A stretch of DNA of 64,000 bases from Parelaphostrongylus tenuis. Its lineage: Eukaryota; Nematoda; Chromadorea; Rhabditida; Metastrongylidae. Every line of letters begins with the position of its first letter. Within the stretch, counting starts at the first letter, position 1. A program made the position numbers and the translations under genes. This document shows, one piece after another, positions 13,265-26,200 of the stretch. The notes below the pieces were generated by a model. The model saw only the letters and a list, made by a program, of their open reading frames with translations. It was not told the DNA's origin and did no database searches. The stretch spans positions 62,001-126,000 of the forward strand of contig JAHQIW010007170.1 of assembly GCA_019055375.1 (NCBI GenBank). The letters are read 5' to 3'.

Positions 13265-15689
13265 CAGATCACATACGTTGATAGTAGGTTGATTACAGCT
13301 CCAATGCCTTATATGGAAGAAAGAGCACTAACAGAGTGGTGAAAAAGCACTTCCATAGGAACAGTAAGCAGAGATGACAAGTCCCACGAAAGAGAAAAGA
13401 TTTACTTAATTGAAATTTTTAATCTGAACAAGATAATTTTGCCGAAGCAATGACAAGTGCGAATTAATTAAAATTCGCCCACTACTCCTTTTCACCGATG
13501 CAGATGTGTCTAGGACATTCCACTATAATTAGGTAATCCTTAGTTTTCTCTTACTCCAGGCTAAATAAGCTATCAATGCCACCGATTTCACGCGAATAGA
13601 AGAGCTTTCTTAGAAAAATTCCCAATGACCTCAGCGGCCTATTAGAACACTCCACTGCATATGATGAGGGCTAACGAACACTACTAAATTTATATCTAGG
13701 TTCATGACAGAATTAATCTAACCAGGTTTTAGTATGTTAATTATGGAATTCTTTAAATGACAATTGAACTTACACCTAAATTCGATTTTTTCTCAAGACA
13801 GAAACAAACAGTGAGTTGCATGGTAAGAGCAGAGATTCGTAGATAAGTGCATTCTAATAGCAGAAAAATAGACAAATAGCATGAAATAAAGAGTTATACC
13901 TTCTATTTGCAAGCTATAACAGGTTGCTTGTAAGAAGTAAATCCTTTTCAACGAAATTTCTGATGTGGACTTCGTAACTTTGTGTAGGGCTTCACAGTGA
14001 ATTGGCATAGTGCTCTCGTATGAAGTACTTTCTTTGTTGATAAAACTGTAGCACGTGGTTGTTATGAAAAATTTAGTCGACTAACGATTCGACGCGTTTC
14101 GTTTTGTTTAGAGCCGATGATTCGAGTTGATTGTCCACGGTTGTTCGCCTTCCCTGCAGTCCTCGTCTTTGATGTCGATCGAGTCAATCTTTTTGGCCGC
14201 ACCACCTTAATGAGGAACCTCACTCGGCAATGCTCTCCTCATAATTAGGAGGATTGTTGATTATAGTGACTGTTCGATGGATATCTTTTGTTTCCCATCA
14301 AAAAAATCCATCTTGCACTATTCGGTATCATTGATGGCATAAATTAGCCGAATGAACTGACAGCCTCGTGCTACAAGTTTGATTAGCAGAGAAAATATGA
14401 TTGTTTGGCAATACCAAGGTTAAGGGAAAGTCAGTTCACAATCTATACGGCATGTGTTTAATCTGCCAAATTACAAGAATGATTGTTTCAAATTTTCGCA
14501 GCTGCAATTTATCATGGCAATACACATTCTGATGCTTCTTCGGTGCTAACGAAATATCGCCGTTGTTAAAGTTATTCGCTACTTGTCTAGGTGAACCCGA
14601 TCGACACCTCCGTGTACAAAACTCCAGCAATCATTGTTTCTTCTTTAGCAAGTCAATGTAGTTTCAATTATTCAAAAAACTAAAAATTTTTTTGCAAGTC
14701 TTCTCAAAGTCTCGTTTGTTGTTCAGTCCAATGTGACGTTGAAAAGCGCATTGAATGACAAATAATTAAGCTTTGTGTTTCACGCAAATTATTGTGGCTG
14801 TCTTCGTTCTATACTCTTCCATATTTTTCCATCAGAGATCAGTAATGTTCCAATAAAAATTCTTCGTATAAAGGAATCCATCAATCAAATGGACTGCCAC
14901 GGTTTTATTTGTATTCTTTCAAATCTTCATGGCTGTTGAGAAAAGACGATGACAAAGAGCCATTTTGTAAATTAATCAAGGTGGTGCTTAATATCTCTCA
15001 GGCAAGAATAGGAGTGCTTTCCGACGTAGGAGGGATAGAGCGCTGAATTTGCTTGGAGTAAAGAATAAAAGTAAGAATTACGTGTGTTGTAGGGCTTCTA
15101 AAATCTGTGAGCCAGAAAAAAGGTCGGCATTCACATAAAGCCGCTTCGACCAAAAAATGTGAAGCTTTCTGCTTTGATTGAGATTGTTTGATTGATCAAA
15201 CTCATTACTAATCAATGTTTCTGCATTACGTCTGGCAATTATTTAATGCAAACATGGCGTCGATTGCGGATGACGATGACAAATTTAAAAAATGTTGCCA
15301 AAGAGAACGCATAGTCAAGAGTGCAGCTGCGAATCCATTTATGAAACTTCACATTAGAAGTATGAATGTCAATGTATCTTACACAAATCATGTTTATTGG
15401 AGTGTCGTGGGAGAATAATCTGTGAGTGCACCGTGGGAGACGGCATCTTACAGTCTTGAGGGAAATTTTCAACTACATTTAGTATATAATTGAAAACGCA
15501 GACAGTTACCCCTTCGACGACGACGGCCATTTCTGGCTGGTGCGCAGTTCGGACGGCTTTATATATAATCTTCGGGATTATTCCAAATCATCGCTCTTGT
15601 AGCAGTCGTCATGATTGAATAAAATAATTATATTCGAGCACTTCTCGAGTTTAAGGGGAGAAATGAATATCCGCTCTCATTTTTTACAC
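13265..15689. other. AT-rich stretch, no gene recognised
   Basis: Short frames only; no repeat family recognised by eye. Confidence 0.45.
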
Positions 15690-16490
15690 AGAATCTTTTC
15701 AAGGAGTGTTAGGAATCATTCGAAAGCTTAGACATCTGGCTATAGCCCCACGTAGCCGGTTTTTCAAGACTTTACAATGCTGTAAAATTCAGAATAAAAT
15801 GATATTTCGCAAAACTACGTGTTTTTCTTATTTCGATTATATTCCGCTGACAAAACTCTTTCTTCAGACTGCTAGTACTCGTCCGATGACACAGTTTCCA
15901 GAAATTTAAAAATGTGTTTGCTTTTTGGAAAAGCTTTTTTTTATAGCGCTGTAGAAGACTGTGCTTTGCAACTCGCCGGACGGAGCTCTTTCTTGAGCTA
16001 ATAGTAATCATTCAATAGCGTAAGTATCAATGCTTATAGTGCTGTGCTTATTTTCTGAAAATACCGTCTAACGAGAAAAAAAAGATCGAGTTTGCATTTT
16101 CGGCGACTTTTTTGCAGGCTATTCAACGGGACAGGAGGGAGGGGGAGCGAGACAGGGGAGGACGATCGACGTGTTAGACATGCCGTTATTCAATTGAGAA
16201 TTTTTTATCCGCTTTGAAAAAAAAAACTCCAGATAAAAGCAATTGACTAACATATTACAAAAATTCCTCACACGTTGATATGTTTTCCGTGCTTTCCAGC
16301 GAATCATACGCGTATAGAAATAAAGGCGCACGGTGTGTATGAGACATGATTCTTTTTTCTGGATGCTACAGTGTTACAGAAGGATGTTTTGGAAAATCGG
16401 CCATGTGACGCTATAGTCCAAACATCTAAATCCTTAGATGATTGATAAAACTCCTATGATTAATTCTTGTGCAGCAAATAAAGTTGGATA
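15690..16490 (+). repeat. Dispersed repeat, copy A (empty LINE site)
   Basis: Shares a long ordered series of blocks with 55.17-56.28 kb: CTGGCTATAGCCCCACG, AAAAATGTGTTTGCTTTT, CATTCAATAGCGTAAG, GTGCTTATTTTCTG, GTGTTACAGAAGGATGTTTT. No conserved ORF. It lacks the LINE insertion found in copy B. Confidence 0.7.
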
Positions 16491-16494
16491 TTCT

Positions 16495-18660
16495 ATTGTC
16501 CCTTTATAACCGATAACTACCTATATTTGGTCCTTGCTTGTGACAATGGTTTTTGGCGACGGACTCGCCCTAATGACAATATAGTAGTTTTCAACACAAT
16601 TTACATATAATCGCCATTAAGGAGTGTTTAATCGTCGATTTCCACAAGGCTAATTTTGATTGAAACGCGCCAGAAGATTACAAAACAGTGAATTGTTTGT
16701 CAAAGATATCAATGTTCATTACTATGGGGATGGCACTTCATTGATAATTTGAAACACCTTTTTTATAATTGGTATGCTCCAAGAATTATTTTTCTATAGA
16801 GTTGTAGAAGCTTTGTTATATTGTTTTATGGACAAGAACTTTTTTTATTTCCACTTATTCTCAACTATGAACATTATTCATCGCTGCAACCTGTAAACAA
16901 CGCCAATGCTTTCTTTTAGACTTCGCATATTTGAAGTAAAAACCAGGTGCCTATCAAAAGGCCATACTTCGAAGTGTTACTGGACATTTTCGCTAGTCTA
17001 TTTTTATTTATTATCTTTTCAGCCACATTATTTTCTTATTCCGGCATTAATTCCATATTTTATTTCAAGGAGGAATAAATCCTCAAGTAATCGATTCGTA
17101 TTAAAATCAAGGATGCTTGAGACAAGTAGATGTACTTCCTACCAGAATTATGAGTGAAAATTTATCCGGTAGTAATCTATTCTTTCTTGCAAAAAAAAAT
17201 TTTGTCTAAAATTGAAATTTTAATGCCCAATATCAAAAATCCGCTGTGAAGTTGGAACACGCGCTCCGAGAACGGAATGTCACATTGCTTCCGTTAATAA
17301 TGTTTATGAACACCAAGCTCTGTAGTAAAGTCATCAGTTCTCAAGATATCGATTGATTATCAGCAGTCTACCTAAGATGCTGTTTAGGTAAAAAAAAGCC
17401 TAATATATACGCGTACATTACACGCTATTGGTATTGAGAAATAAGATTTTTCGAAATAAGTAGACGATTCTTCATATTAAAAGTACGTTCAATGAGATCC
17501 TTTTGGTTTTGATCCGCCTTTTCGCATCGATTAAATTTTTCTAGAATCAAAAATTTACTATACAGTGATGATTTTCGCTTACTATACAGTATCAAAGAAT
17601 CTGCGATGACGCTGAAACAGCGCACTCTAAAGAGGATATTGTCTTTCATATGTTAGGAGGACCTACTAAGAAAGTATTTGCACAAATACAGCTAAGTATC
17701 AAAGTTAGTATTCCTTAAAACTTGTGAAATTGGCATGTCGTTGGACTACAAAAACAAGATAAAAATTTAATAAATGTACGACAACACCTGAAAATTTGTT
17801 TCTTTTCGCAGCGAAGTGATTTTCTCGTTAAAAAATGCGAGATTTCAGGAAGCATTGGCCAGGATTTACTCAAATCATCCTTGCAGGAGTCTTCTTAGCG
17901 ATATTCTATCAATCAATAAAAGCAATGATCTTATAAAAGCCTAATTAACCAATTTTACATCGGGTGGCGTACAATCTTCGTAACACGTTCCAATCTGATG
18001 AACAGACAGACGTGCATCGAAAACGATAGTCGTTATCCAAAAAAAAATTCAAGAATTTTCGTGATTAGGTATAAGTTTACGTTACCAATGTCCCAAGATT
18101 TGCGTCTTGTCATCAGACATAGAACTTTCTGAACAAGAATTCTGCGCTCTAGAAGGCTGTTCTCGACAATTTCGCTCAGTTTTTAAACTTCTCATGATTG
18201 CCTTCGCTTGGTTTGTAGATAACTTGAAGGTTTCTTAATTGAATTATAAATTGTTTTGAATATCCGTAAATTTTTTTCGATACAACCTCCCATTCGCTTC
18301 TTTTATCCAAAATGCCACAGTTTAGACGAACTTTGAAATCTTTTTCATTTGTATGAAAGAGGACGCTTTAAACGACTGAGGTGACGATGGTTGAAATTAA
18401 TACAATACCACACTCCTATAGAATGAAAATTTCAAAAATTTCGCATACATCTCGTTTTGAGACAAACACTTGTCATAACAATTTGGAGGTTTTTTTCCAA
18501 AGACATAAAGGCAACTGGATAGCACCTTAAAAGCCAGTACTTTTATCATGTTACCTATAAAAAGACTCTAACAAAAAAAATGCACTCTATAAGACGACAG
18601 AATACTGAGATAATGGAGACCAGATCGCCTACCTTTTTTTTGTTCTGGCGCCACCTATTC
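16495..18660. other. AT-rich stretch, no gene recognised
   Basis: Short frames only, up to the 3' end of the minus-strand RTE remnant. Confidence 0.45.
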
Positions 18661-18662
18661 AC

Positions 18663-20100
18663 CTATCTGTTATCGTTCCGTTAATCGTTGAATGACTTAA
18701 GGGATTACCAGTAAATCACCATCCTTCATTGTCGCGAGCAAGTCCTCGCTGAACGGATTTGTTGAGCATCACATATTTCTTCTAGGGTTTTCGTCAAATA
18801 ATCAAACAATTAGGTTGGTGGCTTCCTGCTGTATGTAACTCGAGGAATCGAGTCTGCAACGATTCTTGTCCATCGGCAATCGTTTAAAACGCAAAATGTG
18901 TTCGATCTGTTTGATTTTCGATAATTTAAAGTGTAGAATGGCATCTTCGAAATCTAGTAGCTGACGTAGATTGGAACTTTATATTATTTTCCTCATATGA
19001 ATACGAACAATCTTAGCATCGACCTTTTCACTGCGCATTAGGCAACGCTCAAGGGTCTTTCATCCTGGTTACAAACCACTGACGCATAAGTTAAGGCCGA
19101 AAAAATCTTTGAGTTTGATAGCTGAGTACGGAATCCGGTATTCCTTGCTCTCTTTACAATATCTTCTATGCTCATGAAAGCTCTCCAAACCGCTTACTTT
19201 CTCCTACTCAGTTTTGGAGCTTACCCGCTCATTGAGCTAATTTCTCGACCTAGATAGACTCATGTGACATAAAACTTTCCCTCGACAGCAAATGGGGCAA
19301 ATGAAGCCAGTATGCTCCTCAAGAACATCGCTTTTGTGAGATTTAGGTGGGGACCAATCTCTCCACAAGCTTCGCAAAAAATCGATCAGCATTCGTTCGG
19401 CGTGGTTGATGTTTGGTGTTTCTAGAACAATTCTATCATCAAAGCGAAGATGGTGTAATGGAAGATCGTAGCTTTCCACTTCTATGTTGTCCCGTTCTAC
19501 TGTTCTCATAAAGTTCTGGAGGGTGATAATAGAAATTTGGCGAGACCGACACTGCCTTTTCAAACCCCACGCTCCCTCTTTTGATACTATCATCATTCTA
19601 GATCGGTAATACTTTGGTTTTATAACTGTATAGCTTGCAAAAAATTTTCATGTATTGGATAGGAATGCCTTGGCTCCTTAGGGCTTCTGTGGGTGCTTCT
19701 GTTTCAAATGAGTTTAAGACTTTCTTCAAATCGATAAAACTAAGACAGCGGTTTTATGCATTCTAGCAGAACTTTAGTGAGTCTTAATACTGTGTGGAAG
19801 TGGTCTGTAGTGATGAATCGTTTTTGATACGGTGGTAAAGTATATGGCTACTCATCTTTAAGTTTTGTGTCAATCCTGCTTGGGGCGACTCGAGTGAAGG
19901 GTTAATGGACAATAAACAGCAAGTAGATTGGAAGATAGTTAATAAAGTCGTGCATTCACTAAGAACTGTGCATATTAACAAGTAGTGTTGAGAAGTGCAG
20001 TGCTGGACGACAATGGGCGCAAGTTTTTCATGTGCTCAAGTCCTGTCTTGTTTAGACCAGGTGTTGTTCAGTTCTTCACCGTCGAAATATCATGTCGAAT
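18663..20100 (-). pseudogene. RTE-type LINE reverse transcriptase remnant, 5'-truncated
   Basis: Reading the minus strand across frames gives the ordered landmarks of an RTE-clade reverse transcriptase: GLEHMKNL (about 20080), INYLPIYLLFIVH (19930), FIDLKKVLNSFETEA (19720), then at 19600-19240 LHHLRFDDRIVLETPNINHAERML, where the FADD catalytic box has become RFDD. Next come VYLGREIS, SRRK, MSIEDIVKRARNT and LTYAS (19240-19080), and the C-terminal block LRFKRL/NDCRWTRIV/LTKTLEEICDAQQIRSART ending near FND.RNDNR and a stop at 18663-18665. Many frameshifts and stops make it dead. It lies just upstream of the innexin start, in the opposite orientation. Confidence 0.85.
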
Positions 20101-20160
20101 TTTTGAAAAAACCAGAAAGAGCACAAATCGACTTTTGTTTTTGACATAAAGGCAGCGCGA

Positions 20161-20196
20161 CATGACTATTTGACTATCTGACTATTTGACTATCAG
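20161..20196 (+). repeat. TGACTAT(T/C) short tandem repeat
   Basis: Four units of TGACTATTT/TGACTATC ending in a TGACTATCAG, 100 bp upstream of the innexin start. Confidence 0.75.
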
Positions 20197-20297
20197 AAGA
20201 CTGGATGGATGGAGTATTGTTGATGATTTATGATTATTTAGGGCACGGAAGAGATTCTGCGAGTTATCATCACGCTGCGGTAGTCGAAGTTGGAGCC

Positions 20298-23200
20298 ATG
20301 GTGCTCCAGAATATGTTCAGGTAGGCGAAATCGTAAACTGCAGCCACTTTTCATTATGAAATATTGGTTTTTTCCTGTTCTTTTATACAAAGTCACATCA
20401 CATGTTACACATATCTCAGCAGCTGTGTTCGATTTGTTTCTTCGCGTTCATTATGCAGGAGGCTCTTTAATTTTGCGTGTGGGTTCGATCGCGAGAAGTC
20501 GGACCAGTGCTCTGCTCAATATGAACAGCATTTTCCCCACTGCCCTACCGGCCCATTTCTGTTTCGACTGTGCATATGTATTGAACTCATTTAGAAAACT
20601 TTCGTCAAGATATGGCAACGTTACAAATCCTCACAGAAGAGTTTGCGGAAAAGTCAAAGGAAATCAACGGAACCATGATCGTCTAAGACTAAAATTTATT
20701 CTAGAAAACTGATTTTCTGTTAACCTCGGCTTTGGTCAAATAACTCACTACAATCTCGGTGAGCAGGTACGATGTTGTTGACAGAAAGATCAATTCAATG
20801 CAATAATGGCTGAGGTTTGGGCGCTTTCTTCTTTTTTTCGTACATGGAAAGGTCAAACTGACACGCACTCTACTCAGCCTAACATATTTATAACTGTAAC
20901 AGCAAAGCTCAATATGTACATTATATCCGCATAGTAAACAGTTCATTTAAAACACTCAGCGTATTGTTCTTTTCAAATCTTTTGTTATAATGGAGACTAG
21001 CCGCACAGAGTTTTACAGGAGTGAAAAATATGCCTGGTTCCGTTTAGAAACATTGAACCTGATGTATGCCACAAGGTTATGTGTGCTCAAACGAAACTAT
21101 TCTTTTTGACTCAATTCTGAATTTTTGCAGTTTATTCAATAAGCCTCATGTCCCTTCGCGCTGATACTTCAAATTCCTGTGCTTGGATGCTGACATTCAA
21201 TTTACAACCTTCTCCGCTGTGCTTTTATATCCTAAACATACCTACGAATAGTTTGCTTCACTTTGAGTCTTCCAACTAGGTGTTTTTTACTGTCGCGAAG
21301 CAGTCTATTTGCTTCATATATATTCGCCTACGCATATTTTACAAAAGTATAGGTATACCATATCGAAGTTAGTGCAATCCTCTTTTCCACCGTTAGTATA
21401 TTTTATGCGATTTTGCGTTTTGTCTAGGTAGCCAGCATCTCTGCACGAAATCTAAAGTGTAAGCTGGAAAACTCTTGTAGCATTTTGCATGAATTTCAGA
21501 AATCAAATAAACCACTGTGGTGAGTACTTTGCAGTCATGCGATACCTCGCGCTCTACCTCAGGCTAATTTATTTACCTGAACATTCATAATCTTGGCTTT
21601 TGTAAAATCCTGCGCGTCTGGTCTTCAACACATAACCTGTAGTCTTGAAAGAATGAAGCATTGATTGAATGTTGATAGAAATTGGTGTGGTCGAAGTGTG
21701 AGTGACAAAGAGTCAGAGCAAGGCTTCGATAATGTATTGTGAACGCGCTGCTCCGGACGGGTTGGTTCTGGTTCAAGTCCATTCCAAATACATTACTCAC
21801 AAATACAACAAATTCTACTCGCATTTCTAGATTATTTTAATTGTGCATCTTGAACTCTGCAATGGAAAAATAGGCATCAGATAGAGGTTAAATTTGTGAA
21901 AACACTGGGCTTATTTTGAAAGCAGGTGTTTGCTATGTAATTTGAATTTGTGTACTAAGTTTTTTCGTTAAGAAAATGAATATGAATAATTGAACATACC
22001 ACAAGTCATTCCGACCTTTCCACATTCTGAAGAAGGCGAAAGCGCTCAAGCGTAAGCTAGCAGTGTACTGAGTGAATCCTGTTGTCAACAACGTGGAAAG
22101 ACTCGTGTTGCTCATCAAGAAAACAATGAAATTATTATCTCTAAAGTTACGGTGTGACTTCTTGTAATGTGGAGTTCCCAGCACAGTTTCTCAATGGTCC
22201 GCTGTATAACGTCAGTGTTCTACGAAAGAACTTCGAATTTGAGTGTCGATTCGGCTCTTTTTTACCAATGTCGTTGAATGCCGCTGCAGTCTGCTCTCCA
22301 TGGAACTCTTTTGTAGTTAATAGCGAATTTCATTACCATCTTCCTTATAGCTGCCAACCATAGAGGAGCTGAACGAGCTTTTCCGACACAGGTGTGGTAC
22401 CAACTTTCCAACACTTAATCTCCGCAAGGAAAGATACTGTTTAGTTTGGGGCAGGGATCGAACCAACGATTGCGTGTGAACTCTGGGACTCCTCTCACTA
22501 CTGCACTACACGCGTCGTTGAATCGAGTAACAATTTACAATTCAAGAAAATTTTGCAGATGGTTACCTAAAAACTTACAAAACCATTTATCAGACATGTG
22601 TTAGAGTTTACTATTGAAGAAAAGTATATTACACCGTTCGTTTCAAGTGTTTTCTTGAGACCACGCTCAAATCTCAATTTATCTCATAATCATTGTTTGT
22701 TATTTGGTCTGTAAATGGGCTCTTGTACAACCCAATACATGTCTTTCGGCCTTGAGCAGCCTCTTCAGTTGGGCAGGCCCTTCGTCTTTGGCCAATCCTC
22801 TCGGGGCTCCAATCCCCCACTAAGAGTGGACGACAAAGAACGATTTATATTGGCGTCAAGTGAGATAAATCACTAGATTGGCTGTTTTGTGCACTCGATT
22901 ATTCTTGACTGGTATTTTTTGAAATATTATACCATTCAATACGAGTGTTTTCTCAAAAGCACACTCATATTTATTTATCTCAAAATTGTTATTTGGGCCA
23001 AAATTGCCGATCTAGTAATTTCTCTCACATGAAGACAGTGTAAATCGTTCGTTGTCGCCTATTCTGAGTGGAGAACTAGAGCACTCCGAGAGGATTGGCT
23101 AAACAAGAAGGGCCAGCCCGACTGACGAGGCTGCAAGGCCGAAACACGTGTATTGGGCTGTACAAGAGCCCATTGACAACCACATGATATTTTGACTCAA

Positions 23201-26200
23201 ATCAATTATGAAATATATCTGAGACATAAGCATGGTCTTGAAAAAACACTGGAAGAGTATATTGCTTTTATTTTTTTCATTCAATTCTCTCTGATTGCTG
23301 CTTTTTTCAGTGCGCTTTCATTTCTTCACTACAGAAAAGACGACGATTTTGTTGACCGATTGTCTTACTTTTACACCTCATCGTTCCTCATTATGATGGC
23401 CGTGCTAGTTAGCTTCAAGCAGGTTTTGTTTCTCGTTTTTTTCTTTTTCTCTCAACATAATCTTCTATAAATTCTTTTGTAGTTGTTCTGAAACTTTCTC
23501 GTCTATATTCACCTTTTTTACCATTTATCTTTCAATTTTTTTGTGAATAAACTGAATGGGATACACTTGTAGTTGGTGCCAAGGTTTCGTGCTTCTGGAT
23601 TGAAAATTTCATAAGCGATTCATCAGTAAAAAACCTTTCTTGAAGCTTTACAGTTCTGTCTATAGGGGAATTCCGAATTTTAACTCCGTATCCAGCTACT
23701 CAAAAAGGCGAGTCCTGTAGTGGTTAAGGTGATCTGCTAAACGCTTGATCGTTTAATCGACGATTGGTAGTTCGATCCCGCGACTCCGGGTTCACCAAGC
23801 CTTTTATCTAGGGCTTAGGGAATTGGTACCAGACTTGCCTAAGAGGACAGCAGCGCTTACTTAATATATCGATAGGCCACCTCGACTTATTGTAAAGGCC
23901 AGATCTGCATCTGATCACCTTAAACAAAGCTAGACATTGAAGGCAAATGCGTGGCGCATTCCACACGTATTGAGCGACGCCGAGAGTTTTTATCCCGTTA
24001 CTCGCTTTTTACTTATTGATTCCATTCTCAATTTTCGCTCTCTGCGATATTTTTTTTTCAAAGAAAAATTCTGCGGAAAAATTCTGACGTCTGATTGTAA
24101 GACAATTGAAAATCTTGTTAAGATATTATTGCGAGATTTTTGAACTTGCACAACTAGAAGAAAGCCTTTTTTTGTAGATTTTGGACATCACTAATCAACT
24201 CTCGGATTTTTAATAGCTCTCAGATGAACATTCTTCAAAATGAGAAGTACACATAGCCAAAACAAGAAATTGTAGTAGTAATCTAAGTTTAGTTCGGAGG
24301 TCGTCCATTAGAGTGCTGGGTGCCAGCGCAGTTCACAGCTAGTTGGGAAGCTTACACAGAGATGTACTGCTGGGCACAGAACACCTATTGGGTTCCAATC
24401 GATCAAGTTCGTTCTTATTTTCTCGTCATTTCCATTTTGCTATTTTTTAGTTGTTTTCTAACCTTTCATAGGTATCTCTCAATGTTCTACAGCAAATTGT
24501 AGGATATTCCGGTTGACATATCGGAGCGGGAATACCGTCAAATCTCCTATTATCAATGGGTGCCGTTCTTTCTTCTGATTCAGGCTTTTCTTTATTATAT
24601 TCCGTGTCTTATCTGGAGATTCATGAGTGATAAATCCGGTACGTGTTTTCCGTTTTCCTACCTTCCGAGAATCATCGGTTACGAGGGGTAATCAAACTAT
24701 AAGATAGGTCGATAAAAGCTTGAAATCAAAAACCTTACTCTGAAGAAGAGACCTGCAGACACAATTATCGTGCAGCCAAAATATAAGGCGTCGTACTGAG
24801 ACAGCGGAGTAGCCTGAACTTGCCAGCAATTATAAGTGATTCTTCTCACCCCACCTCTCCTCCTATTCTTTCTTTCTAACCAGTGATGACTTTTGCAATC
24901 AGAACCGACTAATTTAGGTATCAGACTCAATGATATTGTTCAAATGGCTACTGAAAAGGAAAACATAGAACCAGATTACCGCATTCGAACAATTGAGTCT
25001 CTGTCGAGACATATTGAATCCGCACTCAGGTCAGAAAACTAAGCAGATTTTACTATTTGTATGATTGTTTCTTTTTTGGATGTTGATTAGCGCTTTTTTC
25101 TGGAATGTTCACCATTTTCTTGAGCTCTATTTAGAGAACTAAGACGAATAAACCATTCGCAAGGGTTGTTGCAGTCTTAAAAATGAGAATGTGATCTAGA
25201 TGTTATATGACATTAAGTTTATGAGAAATTATTTGCGCTTGAAATAAACTAATTCATCATGTCTCAAAATATTGTACATGTCGGCAGCAACATTGGTGAC
25301 TAACAGAGGATTCTTCACCTTTCGATAACAAACCATTATGAAAACGGATCAGCGAAAATCATCACATGGACAAGTTCACTTTCCGACAATTGTAATATTA
25401 GAATACTTCGACCTTGCAGACTGAATCCGTTATCCTTCCGGCTCGGATAATTGCTGCCGGACAGGTTTGGAATCAGCTCGCTACTACAGTACTCAATAGC
25501 TGATGACCACCTGTGGAGAAGAGTAGCGACACCCTAGCACGGTCATTGCAGGATTTTAGAAAGGACAGTCCAAATCTCTACAGACATTCACAATGATGGG
25601 CAGATGTACTGAAGAAGCTGGCCGAACCTGAACGCAAGATATGCTAGAATGTGTGCGTGCTGTCGGCTTGGCTTGTGGAAAGTAGCAAACGACGATAAAA
25701 GACAAGAAGATTTCGGCGTTACTTTATCTCCGAAGACTGTTCTGCGCACTCCGCTCCAATGAGGATTGGAAAGATAAGGCAAGGATATGATAAGATATGT
25801 ATGTTTACCCTTTATTCTGCATAAGCGTTCTGATATTCACACTAAATCAATGCTCTCTACCCTCTTCGAAGCGTTCCACTATCACTTTTGCAACCTTGGA
25901 TAAGTGGAGAACTGAGATGTTTGGTCGAGTCAGCAGCCCCGTTTGACATTTTTAACTAACAGGCGATCTTCTTCCGTCTTCGATAGTAGTATTGGTTTGA
26001 ATCAGAAATTGTTGTTATATATATCATAGTGAAATGATCGGCTATATCCACTTTTATTACACTACGCAAACACCGGAATCCTAATTTAAATCTTTCCATT
26101 AATACCAAAATATCCTCCAAGCAGATTTCTAAAGTATTCAGTAGACTAATTTTTAATCATGTCAAAAGTGAAAGGCCGTAGTGTAGCGGTTAGAGTTTGC

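Noticed and set aside
19237..19596. 119-codon minus frame containing CPICC, suggestive of a zinc finger
   Set aside because: The same segment aligns in order with RTE reverse-transcriptase blocks; the cysteines are by chance.
20290..20712. 140-codon plus-strand open frame starting at a TTG
   Set aside because: It overlaps innexin exon 1 in another frame and runs through an intron; no motif, and composition is not gene-like.
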